Positions 17,947 to 26,675 of a stretch of 64,000 nucleotides of DNA are shown piece after piece. Under the pieces are notes generated by a model. It was not told the DNA's origin, made no database searches, and was given only the letters and a program-made list of their open reading frames with translations. The stretch spans positions 186,001-250,000 of the forward strand of contig NZ_JAHUZG010000001.1 in assembly GCF_019218285.1 (NCBI RefSeq), read 5' to 3'. The position numbers and the translations under genes were made by a program. Source of the DNA: Antarctobacter sediminis (GTDB lineage: Bacteria > Pseudomonadota > Alphaproteobacteria > Rhodobacterales > Rhodobacteraceae). Positions within the stretch are counted from its first letter, which is position 1; each line of letters begins with the position of its first letter.

Positions 17947-20013
17947 ATGGGTCAAGCCCTGACATGGCTGGCGCTCCTTTTGCTGGGGCAACGCGGCCAC
18001 CTGTTTCCCTGGGCGCCGGTCTGCCTTGCAACCGGCATCGGGATCTTCTTTGCCCTGCGGGTGGAACCGCCCGTTGCGCTGCTGTGGCTATGCGGTGGGG
18101 TGGGTGCGCTGGTTCTGCTGCAACATCGGGCTGGTCCTCTTTGGGGGCCGATCCTTGGGGCGGTGACGCTGGCCGCGCTGGGATTCGCGCTGGCCGGGGC
18201 GCGGGCGCATCAGGTGGCGGGGCCTGTTCTGGACTTTCGGCATTATGGCGCGGTCGAAGGCCGTATCGTTGCCATCGACCGGTCCGCCTCGGACGCGCTG
18301 CGGCTGACGCTGGATCATGTTGTGCTGGAACGGATGGACCCGGAAGAAATACCGCGCCGGGTGCGCGTCTCTTTGCACGGCAAGACCCGATACCATGACC
18401 CAAGACCGGGGCAAGTGGTGATCCTGACCGGGCACCTTGGCCCGCCCGGCGGCGCGGTCGAGCCGGGCGGATTTGATTTCCGCCGGCACGCATGGTTCCT
18501 GCGGCTGGGGGCGGTCGGCTATACACGCAATCCGGTGCTGTTGCTGCAAGAGGCGGACGCGCGGCTTCCGGTTGCGCGATTGCGCTTGTGGTTGTCGGCC
18601 CGAGTGCAGGCGGCGTTGCCGGGCGAACGTGGTGCCTTTGCGGCGGCAATCATGACCGGGGATCGCTCTGGCATGGGGCAGGCGACCTTGCAGGCGCTGC
18701 GGGACAGCAACCTTGCGCATCTGCTGGCGATTTCCGGGCTGCATATGGGGTTGCTGGCGGGGTTCGTCTTTGCCGCGCTGAGGCTGGCGCTGTTGGTGTC
18801 CCCGCATACGCGCCACCACTGGCCGGGCAAAAAGCTGGCGGCGGCGGGGGCCTTGATGGCGGCGGCGGGCTACCTTGCTCTGTCGGGGGGCAATGTCGCG
18901 ACCGAGCGGGCCTTTATCATGGTGGCCGCCGCGCTTTGTGCGCTGATGCTGGATCGCCGTGCCTTGTCGTTGCGCAGCGTCGCCATCGCGGCCCTGATCG
19001 TCCTTGTCTTGCGGCCCGAAGCCCTGCTGGGGCCTGGGTTCCAGATGTCTTTTGCCGCGACCACGGCGTTGGTGGCTGTCTTTGAACGGATGAGCCTGAT
19101 CCAACGCGACAGGACTTGGCCGCGCTGGATCGCGCCGATCCTGTCGGTGGTGCTGTCCTCCGCTGTGGCCGGGGCTGCGACTGCTCCGGTGGGCATGGCC
19201 CATTTCAACCAGGTGGCGCATTTCGGTCTGGTGGCCAATCTTGTCGCGGTGCCGGTCATGGGACTCTGGGTGGTGCCGCTGGCAGTGCTGGCAGCGCTCT
19301 TGATGCCTTTCGGGTTGGACTGGGTTGCCTTGCAGGTCATGGCGCTGGGGCTGGACTGGATCCTTGGTGTCGCCCATACGGTTTCAGACTGGCAGGGCGC
19401 GGTCGGGCATGTGGTGGCTCCGGGGCCAGCCGTCCTGCCGCTGATTGCGCTGGGAGGGCTTTTGCTGTGCCTTTGGCGTGGCAAGGGCCGCTTGGTTGGC
19501 GTGGTGCCTGTGACCGTTGCGGTCATTCTTTGGATCGGGACGGAGCGGCCTGCCGTCTTGATCGCGGACAACGGCACGCTGGTGGGCATCATGACCCCGC
19601 AGGGCCGCGCGCTTTCCCGAGACCGCGGTGCCGGCTTCGTGGCCGGGGTCTGGTTGGAAAACGACGGTCGGGGGCAGGCCCAGCCCGAGTCGGCACGGTT
19701 GTGGCCCGGCGAGACCGAAGGGCGCCTTGCCCGCGCGCCCCTTGGCGCGGGCGAGATCCTGCATGTTCAGGGCAAACGCGCGGCGCAGGCGCTGACCAGT
19801 TGCCACAAGGATCAGATCGTTGTGTCCAGCGTGACGCTGTCCTTGCCGGGGGGCTGCCGGATCTTTGATCCGCCGCGCCTGAAAGACAGCGGATCGGTGG
19901 CCTTGTGGCTGGATGACGGCCCGCGTGTCGTCACGGACCGGCAGGTATCGGGGTGGCGGTTGTGGCACGGTGCCACGACCTTGCCGCTGCAACTGGCGCT
20001 GAAAGCTCAGTAG
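17947..20013 (+). CDS. comEC: DNA uptake channel ComEC/Rec2
   Basis: 688 residues. An N-terminal DUF4131 region (about 1-190, with two or three membrane helices around a soluble domain) precedes the multi-helix Competence domain (about 215-490), which includes the conserved [11 protein letters not shown] segment. ComEC carries single-stranded DNA across the inner membrane. The C-terminal 150 residues are hydrophilic but do not show the HxHxDH metal motif of the beta-lactamase-like domain found in longer ComEC proteins. Its stop overlaps that of the convergent lexA gene by seven bases. Confidence 0.9.
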   Translation: MGQALTWLALLLLGQRGHLFPWAPVCLATGIGIFFALRVEPPVALLWLCGGVGALVLLQHRAGPLWGPILGAVTLAALGFALAGARAHQVAGPVLDFRHYGAVEGRIVAIDRSASDALRLTLDHVVLERMDPEEIPRRVRVSLHGKTRYHDPRPGQVVILTGHLGPPGGAVEPGGFDFRRHAWFLRLGAVGYTRNPVLLLQEADARLPVARLRLWLSARVQAALPGERGAFAAAIMTGDRSGMGQATLQALRDSNLAHLLAISGLHMGLLAGFVFAALRLALLVSPHTRHHWPGKKLAAAGALMAAAGYLALSGGNVATERAFIMVAAALCALMLDRRALSLRSVAIAALIVLVLRPEALLGPGFQMSFAATTALVAVFERMSLIQRDRTWPRWIAPILSVVLSSAVAGAATAPVGMAHFNQVAHFGLVANLVAVPVMGLWVVPLAVLAALLMPFGLDWVALQVMALGLDWILGVAHTVSDWQGAVGHVVAPGPAVLPLIALGGLLLCLWRGKGRLVGVVPVTVAVILWIGTERPAVLIADNGTLVGIMTPQGRALSRDRGAGFVAGVWLENDGRGQAQPESARLWPGETEGRLARAPLGAGEILHVQGKRAAQALTSCHKDQIVVSSVTLSLPGGCRIFDPPRLKDSGSVALWLDDGPRVVTDRQVSGWRLWHGATTLPLQLALKAQ

Positions 20014-20702
20014 GTGCGGATCAGTCCGACCAGCCGACCCTGCACACTGACCGCCCCTTGCGGCAGCACGCGCGGTTCATAGGCGGGGTTCGCGGCCTCG
20101 AGGATGATCATGTCACCCTTGCGGCGAAAGCGCTTCAGCGTTGCCTCGTACCCTTCGATCTGCGCCACGACGATGTCGCCGTCTGCCGCCGCCGAGGTTT
20201 CGCGGATCACCACGACGTCACCGTCATTGATCCCTGCCTCGATCATCGAGTCGCCCTTGACCTCCAACGCGTAGTGCCGCCCTTGTCCGTGCAGCATCTG
20301 GCCGGGGACCGATACGCCCGGCGCCGGGTCGTTGATGGCTTCGATCGGACGACCAGCGGCGATGCTGCCCACAAGCGGCAGTTCGGCAAGACTGGCCGGA
20401 CCGAGGTCGAAAGCCCCGTTGGGGCGGCTGTCGGCGCGGTCGCCTTCGATGATCTTGGGGGTAAAGCCCGCAGGCGCACCGCCAAGGCTTTCGGGCAGTT
20501 TCACGATCTCGATCGCGCGGGCGCGATGCGCCAGCCGGCGGATGAAGCCGCGTTCCTCGAGCGCGGTGATCAGCCGGTGGATGCCGGACTTGGACCGCAG
20601 GTCCAGCGCATCCTTCATTTCATCGAAACTGGGCGGGACACCATCGCGCGCCATCCGCTTGTTGATGAAGTCGAGAAGGTCGAGTTGTTTCTTTGTCAGC
20701 AT
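20007..20702 (-). CDS. lexA: SOS repressor LexA
   Basis: 231 residues. The winged helix-turn-helix spans about 1-65. The RecA-stimulated self-cleavage site is Ala116-Gly117, and the catalytic Ser152 (GDSM) and Lys190 form the S24 peptidase dyad. It represses DNA damage genes until cleaved. The start [10 protein letters not shown] is the family N-terminus; GGGGTGG precedes it. A perfect GTTC-N7-GTTC operator overlaps its promoter, so it is autoregulated. moeA lies upstream on the same strand but 186 bases away. Confidence 0.97.
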   Translation of the reverse strand: MLTKKQLDLLDFINKRMARDGVPPSFDEMKDALDLRSKSGIHRLITALEERGFIRRLAHRARAIEIVKLPESLGGAPAGFTPKIIEGDRADSRPNGAFDLGPASLAELPLVGSIAAGRPIEAINDPAPGVSVPGQMLHGQGRHYALEVKGDSMIEAGINDGDVVVIRETSAAADGDIVVAQIEGYEATLKRFRRKGDMIILEAANPAYEPRVLPQGAVSVQGRLVGLIRTY

Positions 20703-20730
20703 GCCGCCACCCCGGATTTTGTTAACTTTT

Positions 20731-20759
20731 GTTCTACGGGTGTTCTTGTTTTGTGTCAA
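20731..20759 (-). promoter_or_regulatory. lexA promoter with SOS box
   Basis: On the minus strand a TTGACA -35 box (20754-20759) is followed after 17 bases by TAGAAC (20731-20736). The direct repeat GAAC-N7-GAAC (20731-20745), the alphaproteobacterial LexA operator, overlaps the -10 box and spacer. Confidence 0.88.
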
Positions 20760-20810
20760 GAATGACGCGTTTTGCCCAAACGGACTGTGGCGTCAGGGCG
20801 TCAGGATGCA

Positions 20811-20872
20811 GGGGGCGCTGCCCCCTCGGCCTGCGGCCTCACCCCCGGGATATTTCGGGACAGAAGAAACGC
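20811..20872. repeat. Dispersed Rhodobacteraceae intergenic repeat
   Basis: Two adjacent small hairpins (GGGGGC-GCT-GCCCCC and GGCC-TGC-GGCC) are followed by CCCCCGGGATATTTCGGGAC. I recall this composite as a common intergenic repeat of this bacterial family. It fills the gap between the lexA promoter and the 3' end of moeA. Confidence 0.6.
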
Positions 20873-20888
20873 AGGGGCAGCGTGCGGA

Positions 20889-22055
20889 TCAGAGCGGCAG
20901 GTAGTCGACCCGGTCGCCGATTTCGCGGGGCGGATCACCGACCGGGCGGATCAGCAGGGCGTTGGCGGCACCAAGGACGCTGAGCAGGCTGGAATCCTGC
21001 CGGTCAAGGGCCTGGATGCCGTCGTTGGTCAGCTGCGCACGCATGTAGTGTTCGCGTGGGCCATTGGCGGTCAGCGCTTTGCTCAGGCGGGCGGTGTGGC
21101 GCGGTGCGGGGGCGGCAGGCAGGCCCAAGAGGCTGCGGATGACGGGCGCGACGAAGACATGGCCGCAGACCATGGCCGAAACCGGATTGCCCGGCAGCCC
21201 GATCATCATCGCGTCTTGCAGGCGGCCGGACATGAGCGGTTTGCCCGGGCGCATCGCAACCTTGTGAAACGCGCGATCCATGCCCAGTTCCTCTGCCACC
21301 GGGGCGACGAGATCGTGGTCGCCGACCGATGCGCCGCCGATGGTCAGCACGAGGTCCGCGTCTTCGATCAGGCCAAAGGCGTGGATCAGCGACTCGCGCG
21401 TGTCGCGGGCGATGGGGAGGATGCGGGCCTCGGCCCCCAGATCGCGCAGGAGAGCGGCCAGTCCAAAGGTGTTGGAGGCGATGATCTGATCGGGCCCGGG
21501 TGTGTCGCCGGGCATCACAAGTTCGTCGCCGGTGGAAATCAGGGCGACCTTCGGGCGCCGCGTGACCGGCACCTCGGCGATGTTCATGGCGGCCAGAAGG
21601 GCCACGTCTTGCGGGCCGAGGCGGCGCGGGGCTTCCACGGTCTGACCGTTGCGGAAGTCGGTGCCTGCGGGGCGGATGTAGGGATTGTCGTCGAGCGTCG
21701 CCTTCAGGGTGATCCTGTCGTCGTCGCGGGTGACGTCCTCTTGGATTACGACGCGGGTTGCGCCGGGGGGCACCGGCGCGCCGGTGAAGATGCGCACCGC
21801 CTGGCCGGGTCCGACCCGACCGTCGAAGCGGTGGCCTGCGGCGCTTTCGCCGATGACGGTGAACCGGTCGCCGGGGGCGGCGGTCGTGACCGCATAGCCA
21901 TCCATGGCGGAGGCGGGAAAGGGGGGCTGGTCACGACGGGCGGATACCGGGCGGGCCAGAACGCGGCCCGCCGCGCGGTCGAGCGGTACGGTTTCCGTTT
22001 CCAGCGCGGAGGCCAGCGAGAACAGGTGGTCGAGGGCTTCGGAAACGGAGATCAT
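20889..22055 (-). CDS. moeA: Molybdopterin molybdenumtransferase
   Basis: 388 residues. It inserts molybdenum into adenylated molybdopterin. The MoeA core is clear: PPFPASAMDGYA near the N-terminus, a TGAPVPPGATRVV loop, the ISTGDELV segment, TIGGASVGDHD, and MRPGKPLMSGRL followed by LPGNPVSAMV. The chosen ATG overlaps the stop of the upstream GIY-YIG gene by four bases; moaC lies beyond that gene. It is the last gene of the trp-moa chain. Confidence 0.96.
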   Translation of the reverse strand: MISVSEALDHLFSLASALETETVPLDRAAGRVLARPVSARRDQPPFPASAMDGYAVTTAAPGDRFTVIGESAAGHRFDGRVGPGQAVRIFTGAPVPPGATRVVIQEDVTRDDDRITLKATLDDNPYIRPAGTDFRNGQTVEAPRRLGPQDVALLAAMNIAEVPVTRRPKVALISTGDELVMPGDTPGPDQIIASNTFGLAALLRDLGAEARILPIARDTRESLIHAFGLIEDADLVLTIGGASVGDHDLVAPVAEELGMDRAFHKVAMRPGKPLMSGRLQDAMMIGLPGNPVSAMVCGHVFVAPVIRSLLGLPAAPAPRHTARLSKALTANGPREHYMRAQLTNDGIQALDRQDSSLLSVLGAANALLIRPVGDPPREIGDRVDYLPL

Positions 22056-22936
22056 GTGACACTTCTCAATTCGGTTTCTTCCCACTGCCGGTATTTCAAA
22101 CCGGTCTTGTCGTGAATGAGCAGTTCCAATCCGCTTGTGGCCTGACCGATAACAAAGTCGCTGGCCCCTGATGGGCTTTTGAAAGCAACGTTCTCCAACA
22201 AAACGTCGTGATCCGCTGAGCTCGTGAGCGCACCAGTTTCACTCAACCGGCGTCGTTTCTTGGAGACCGAAGTGAGCGAAGGCGGAATGTCATCGGTTGG
22301 GCGTAGTTTGGCGCCCGCAAGCATCACGAATTCACCGTCAATCAAATCAATCTTGGCCTGCCATCCTTTGGCGTGCTGAACGTGGAATCGTTCTGCGCCT
22401 TCTGCAGGGTCACCTGATGCTGGTTTTGCGGGACGTCTTACAGTTTCAAAAAGGTCCACTCGGATTGCAGGAAGAACCATCAAAACGGTTTCGACAAAGG
22501 TTTCCATGTTCGCAGTCGCGGCCTCGTTCAGGCTGGACCGTGGGGGGACATTCCCGTTCATCAAATGTGCATTCCCAGCTGACGTCGCCAACTCGACAAG
22601 ACGGCTTTCCAAATACTTGGCATGGGCCTTATGCAAAGCATCTCCGGCGGTCGTTACGATTACGACCTCGTCCCACCATTCTTTGCTGGTATCGTGATCC
22701 GGAATGCGTTTCGCGACGTTTTCGGCTTCGCCGATATAGGCGAGGGGGCCTTGATCATTGGAGCCAATCAGGAGGTAGACTCCGGTTTGTTGGCACTGCG
22801 CGCGTCTAAGGCCATCCGCCAGACGAGTACGGGGAATGCGCAAGATGTGGCCGGTCCAATTGAAAACTTCCGCCGTGAGCATTCCGTCCGGGCGTCCATC
22901 GACGAAGTAGAGCTCCAGGGAACGTCCGGCGCTCAT
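22052..22936 (-). CDS. GIY-YIG nuclease-like protein with DUF4357
   Basis: 294 residues. A GIY-YIG endonuclease core lies at about 50-125: GVYLLIG at 52-58, [13 protein letters not shown] at 66-78, and a Glu in YLESRLVEL where the metal ligand is expected. The last 50 residues ([11 protein letters not shown] onward) match DUF4357. Proteins of this shape are found beside defence and accessory genes; the function is unknown. It sits between moaC and moeA with 4-base overlaps on both sides. Sampled 60-base stretches give about 52-62 percent GC against 75 percent in adjacent moaC, suggesting it was acquired. Confidence 0.75.
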   Translation of the reverse strand: MSAGRSLELYFVDGRPDGMLTAEVFNWTGHILRIPRTRLADGLRRAQCQQTGVYLLIGSNDQGPLAYIGEAENVAKRIPDHDTSKEWWDEVVIVTTAGDALHKAHAKYLESRLVELATSAGNAHLMNGNVPPRSSLNEAATANMETFVETVLMVLPAIRVDLFETVRRPAKPASGDPAEGAERFHVQHAKGWQAKIDLIDGEFVMLAGAKLRPTDDIPPSLTSVSKKRRRLSETGALTSSADHDVLLENVAFKSPSGASDFVIGQATSGLELLIHDKTGLKYRQWEETELRSVT

Positions 22937-23409
22937 GTCGCCTCGTAACGTCCTGACTTGCCGCCGTCTTTCAAGAGGACGCGGATGCCGCCGATGGTCA
23001 TCGCCTTGTCCACGGCCTTGACCATGTCATAGACCGTCAGCGCGGCGGTGGAGACGGCGGTCAGTGCCTCCATCTCGACGCCGGTCTGGCCCGAGGTCTT
23101 GACCGTGGCCGTGATCCGCAGGCCGGGCAGGTCGGGGTCGGCGGTCAGGTCGACGGTGACCTTGGTCACGGGCAGCGGATGGCAGAGCGGGATCAGGTCA
23201 GGTGTCTTTTTCGCCCCCATGATCCCGGCCAGACGGGCCACGCCGATCACGTCACCCTTTTTGGCGCGGCCTTCGGTGATCATGGCGAAGGTCTCGGGCG
23301 CCATGATCACATGGCCTTCGGCGGTGGCGATGCGGTCGGTCACCGGCTTGTCCGAGACATCGACCATATGGGCGTTGCCCTGATCGTCGAAATGGGTCAG
23401 CCCGCTCAT
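22933..23409 (-). CDS. moaC: Cyclic pyranopterin monophosphate synthase
   Basis: 158 residues, the usual size. It converts the MoaA product to cyclic pyranopterin monophosphate in molybdenum cofactor synthesis. The conserved [23 protein letters not shown], and [12 protein letters not shown] segments and the terminal [18 protein letters not shown] are present. It overlaps trpC by four bases upstream and the GIY-YIG gene by four bases downstream. Confidence 0.97.
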   Translation of the reverse strand: MSGLTHFDDQGNAHMVDVSDKPVTDRIATAEGHVIMAPETFAMITEGRAKKGDVIGVARLAGIMGAKKTPDLIPLCHPLPVTKVTVDLTADPDLPGLRITATVKTSGQTGVEMEALTAVSTAALTVYDMVKAVDKAMTIGGIRVLLKDGGKSGRYEAT

Positions 23410-24209
23410 GCCGGCACCGGGTTCTTGAGCAGCGCGCGGGTGGCCTCGGTCACGTCGGCCTGCCGCATCAGGCTTTCGCCGATAAGGAAGGCGCGGGCGC
23501 GATGGGCGGCCATGTCGGCAAGGTCGGCGGGGGTGTTCAGCCCGGATTCGGAGACAAGGAAACGGTCGTCCGGCAAATGTTTCGACAGCTCGCGCGTGGT
23601 GTCCAGCGAGGTCTCGAAGGTCTTGAGATTGCGATTGTTCACGCCGATCAGCGGGCTTTTGAGGTCCAGCGCGCGATCCAGTTCGGCGCGGTCATGCACT
23701 TCGATCAGCACGTCCATGCCCCAACCCTGCGCGGCGTCCTCAAGCTCTTGCGCCTGAGTGTCCGAGACCGAGGCCATGATGATCAGGATGCAATCGCCGC
23801 CAAGCGCGCGCGCCTCGGCCACCTGATAGGTGTCATACATGAAATCCTTGCGCAGCGCGGGGAGCGAGCAGGCCTCACGCGCTGCGCTCAGGAAGGGCTT
23901 GGCCCCCTGAAAAGACGGTGTGTCGGTCAGCACCGACAGGCAGGTTGCGCCGCCGGCCTCATAGGCGCGGGCCAGCGTGGCCGGGTCGAAATCGGCGCGG
24001 ATCAATCCCTTGGAGGGGGAGGCTTTCTTGACCTCGGCGATCAGCCCATAGCCCTTTTCGGCGGCCTCCATCAGCGCACCGGCGAACCGGCGCACCGGCG
24101 GGGCGGCGCGGGCCTCGTCCTCGACCGTGCTGAGCGGCTTGGCGGATTTGTCGGCGGCCACTTCCTCCAGCTTGTAGGCCTTGATCTTGTCGAGGATGGT
24201 CGTGGTCAT
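23406..24209 (-). CDS. trpC: Indole-3-glycerol phosphate synthase
   Basis: 267 residues of the TIM-barrel TrpC family. It closes the ring of carboxyphenylamino-deoxyribulose phosphate to give indole-3-glycerol phosphate. The catalytic Lys region [25 protein letters not shown] and SESGL segments are present. It is joined by 4-base overlaps to ung upstream and moaC downstream. Monofunctional: no TrpF domain is attached. Confidence 0.97.
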   Translation of the reverse strand: MTTTILDKIKAYKLEEVAADKSAKPLSTVEDEARAAPPVRRFAGALMEAAEKGYGLIAEVKKASPSKGLIRADFDPATLARAYEAGGATCLSVLTDTPSFQGAKPFLSAAREACSLPALRKDFMYDTYQVAEARALGGDCILIIMASVSDTQAQELEDAAQGWGMDVLIEVHDRAELDRALDLKSPLIGVNNRNLKTFETSLDTTRELSKHLPDDRFLVSESGLNTPADLADMAAHRARAFLIGESLMRQADVTEATRALLKNPVPA

Positions 24210-24892
24210 TGGGCGGTTCCCCCGGTCCAGTTGATCGGCGTCTGGCCCCTGTCCTTAAGCCAGTCATTGATGCGGGAAAAGGGGCGCGAGCCGAAAAAGC
24301 CCCGCCGCGCGGAGAGCGGCGACGGATGGGCGCTGGTCAGGATCAGGTGATCGTCCCCGGTGATATGTCTGGCAAAACCCTGCGCGTTGTTTCCCCAGAG
24401 CAGGAAGGCGCGGGGATGATCGGACAGCGCCGCCAGCACCTGTTCTGTGAGTTTGGACCAGCCAAGCCGCGCGTGGGCGCCCGCCTTGCCTGCCTCGACC
24501 GTCAGAGCCGTATTGAGCAGAAGCACGCCTTGCGACGCCCACGGGCGAAGGTCGCCGTTTTCAGGCGCACCGCCCAGATCCTCGGCCAGATCCTCGGCCA
24601 GTTCCTTGTAGATATTGGTCAGCGACCGGGGCAGGGGCCGCACCTCCGGTTCGACGGAGAAGGCAAGCCCATGCGCATGGCCGGGTGTCGGGTAAGGGTC
24701 TTGTCCAAGGATCACCACGCGGGTCGCCCCGGGTGCGCAGGCGTCCAGCGCGGCAAAGACCTTTGGCGCGGGTGGCAGGATCTGCGCGTCCCTTTGCGCA
24801 AGGTTTTCGGCGATCCGGGGCAGATCCTGTGCGAAAAACGGCAGGTGCCGCCAATGTTCCGGCGGCACCATCTTGTAGGCGCTTCGGGTCAC
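24206..24892 (-). CDS. ung: Uracil-DNA glycosylase
   Basis: 228 residues, family 1. It removes uracil from DNA. The catalytic Asp65 lies in [13 protein letters not shown] (the more usual GQDPYH has Pro here), [15 protein letters not shown] and the [11 protein letters not shown] loop with the catalytic His follow. Residues 98-105 are a tandem LAED duplication matching an exact 12-base direct repeat in the DNA. The gene is inserted between trpD and trpC with 4-base overlaps at both ends. Confidence 0.95.
   Translation of the reverse strand: MTRSAYKMVPPEHWRHLPFFAQDLPRIAENLAQRDAQILPPAPKVFAALDACAPGATRVVILGQDPYPTPGHAHGLAFSVEPEVRPLPRSLTNIYKELAEDLAEDLGGAPENGDLRPWASQGVLLLNTALTVEAGKAGAHARLGWSKLTEQVLAALSDHPRAFLLWGNNAQGFARHITGDDHLILTSAHPSPLSARRGFFGSRPFSRINDWLKDRGQTPINWTGGTAQ
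24575..24598. repeat. 12-base tandem duplication in ung
   Basis: Two exact, adjacent copies of a 12-base unit (24575-24586 and 24587-24598) encode a repeated LAED in the loop after the active-site region. It keeps the frame and looks like a recent slippage event. Confidence 0.7.
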
Positions 24893-25908
24893 GCGGCCTG
24901 CGTCGCCTTGGCCAGTGCCTGCACCTTGCCAAGCGCGGCACCGCTGTCGATGCTTTCGCGTGCCATTGCCACGCCTTCACGCAGGTCGGCGGCCTTGCCC
25001 GAGATGGTCAGCGCGGCGGCGGCGTTCAACAGCACGGCGTCGCGATAGGCCGATTGCGCGCCGTCGAGCAGCGCGCGCATGGCCTCGGCGTTTTCCTGCG
25101 GAGAGCCGCCGACGATGGCCTCGAAGGGATGCACGGGCAGACCCGCATCCTCGGGGTGGATCTCGGCCTCGCGGATAGATCCGTCCTCTTCCAGCGCAGC
25201 GATCCAGCTGACGCCGGTGATGGTCAGTTCATCGGTGCCGTCGGAGCCGTGCACCAGCCATGCGTGTTCGCTTCCCAACTGGCCCAGCGTTTCGGCCATG
25301 GGACGGATCAGGTCGCGGGTAAAGGCGCCGGTCAATTGACGCTTGACGCCTGCCGGGTTGGTGAGCGGCCCAAGGATGTTAAAGATCGTCCGCGTGCCAA
25401 GCTCGGCCCGGACGGGGCCGACATGGGCCATGGCCGGGTGATGCATGGGGGCCATCATGAAACAGATTCCGACCTCGGCCAGTGCCTGTTCCACCTTGTC
25501 GGCAGACAGCATGACCTCGATCCCCATCTGGCCCAAAGCATCCGCCGCGCCCGATTTGGACGACAGGTTGCGGTTGCCGTGCTTGGCGACGGTTACGCCG
25601 GCCCCCGCTACCACAAAGGCCGTGGCGGTCGAGATGTTCAGCGTGCCCTTGCCGTCGCCGCCGGTGCCGACAATGTCCATAGCGTCCGCAGGCGCCGCGA
25701 CCTTGTTGCATTTGGCGCGCATGACGGCGGCGGCGGCGGCATATTCATCCACCGTTTCGCCGCGCGTGCGCAGCGCCATCAGCAAACCGCCGATCTGGGC
25801 GGGGGTCGCCTGCCCTTCGAAGAGGATGCCAAAGGCGGTTTCAGCCTCGGCGCGGCTTAGCGCGCGGTCGGCGGCGGTGCCGATGAGGGGGCGCAGATCG
25901 TCGCTCAT
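24889..25908 (-). CDS. trpD: Anthranilate phosphoribosyltransferase
   Basis: 339 residues. It joins anthranilate to phosphoribosyl pyrophosphate. The PRPP-binding [14 protein letters not shown] motif, KHGNR, the [12 protein letters not shown] segment and NILGPLTNP are present. It overlaps trpG upstream and ung downstream by four bases each. Confidence 0.97.
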   Translation of the reverse strand: MSDDLRPLIGTAADRALSRAEAETAFGILFEGQATPAQIGGLLMALRTRGETVDEYAAAAAVMRAKCNKVAAPADAMDIVGTGGDGKGTLNISTATAFVVAGAGVTVAKHGNRNLSSKSGAADALGQMGIEVMLSADKVEQALAEVGICFMMAPMHHPAMAHVGPVRAELGTRTIFNILGPLTNPAGVKRQLTGAFTRDLIRPMAETLGQLGSEHAWLVHGSDGTDELTITGVSWIAALEEDGSIREAEIHPEDAGLPVHPFEAIVGGSPQENAEAMRALLDGAQSAYRDAVLLNAAAALTISGKAADLREGVAMARESIDSGAALGKVQALAKATQAA

Positions 25909-26486
25909 GCCGGCACCTTCAGGACATCGAGGAAGTTCTGGAGCATGGCGTGGCCATGTTCCGAGGCGATGGATTCGGGATGAAACTGCACGCCGTGAAT
26001 GGGCAATTCGCGGTGCATCAGGCCCATGATCGTCCCATCCTCAAGCTCGGCTGTGACCTTGAGGCATTCCGGCAGGTCCGAGCGGCGCACGACCAGCGAA
26101 TGATAGCGTGTCGCCTTGACGGGCGAAGGCAGGCCCTTGAACACGCTTTCGCCGTTGTGGTGCATCAGGCCCATCTTGCCGTGCACGATTTCATCGTGCC
26201 GGACAACGGTGCCGCCAAAGACCTGACCGATGGTCTGGTGTCCTAGGCAGACGCCCATCAGCGGCGTGCGGGTTTCGGCGGCGGCCTGCGTCAGCGCAAG
26301 GCAGATACCGGACTGGTCCGGGGTGCCGGGGCCGGGGGACAGGACGATGCCCTCGGGCTTGAGTGCCATGGCCTGTTGCACATCCAGCGCGTCGTTTCGC
26401 CAGACCTCGACATCCGCGCCCAGCTCGCCCAGGAAGTGGACGAGGTTGTAGGTGAAGCTGTCATAGTTGTCGATCAGGAGAAGCAT
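25905..26486 (-). CDS. trpG: Anthranilate synthase glutamine amidotransferase
   Basis: 193 residues of the class I amidotransferase type. The oxyanion motif LSPGPGTP, the nucleophile Cys in GVCLGHQ and the HPES catalytic histidine are present. It supplies ammonia to TrpE, whose gene is not in the window. In this family the same subunit can also serve aminodeoxychorismate synthase (PabA). It is the first gene of the leftward chain; the 189 bases between it and the divergent deacetylase gene must hold both promoters, but no clear boxes or trp leader stand out. Confidence 0.95.
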   Translation of the reverse strand: MLLLIDNYDSFTYNLVHFLGELGADVEVWRNDALDVQQAMALKPEGIVLSPGPGTPDQSGICLALTQAAAETRTPLMGVCLGHQTIGQVFGGTVVRHDEIVHGKMGLMHHNGESVFKGLPSPVKATRYHSLVVRRSDLPECLKVTAELEDGTIMGLMHRELPIHGVQFHPESIASEHGHAMLQNFLDVLKVPA

Positions 26487-26675
26487 GGCGCGGCCTTACT
26501 CTTCAGGCTTGCGGTTCGGGGCGAATTGCGGGCGACATGAACGGGGGGCTGGTGGCCCGGGCCCACGTCGCGGTATACATGCGCAGGCCCTCCCGGTGGC
26601 GTCAAGCCCGCCAAGGGGATGGGACAGCAGGACAAAGGCACCGGGACAGGTGCGCGAGAGGTCGGAGAGAGCAGC

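Noticed and set aside
26487-26675. trp leader peptide and attenuator before trpG
   Set aside because: No short frame with tandem Trp codons and no competing hairpins were seen.
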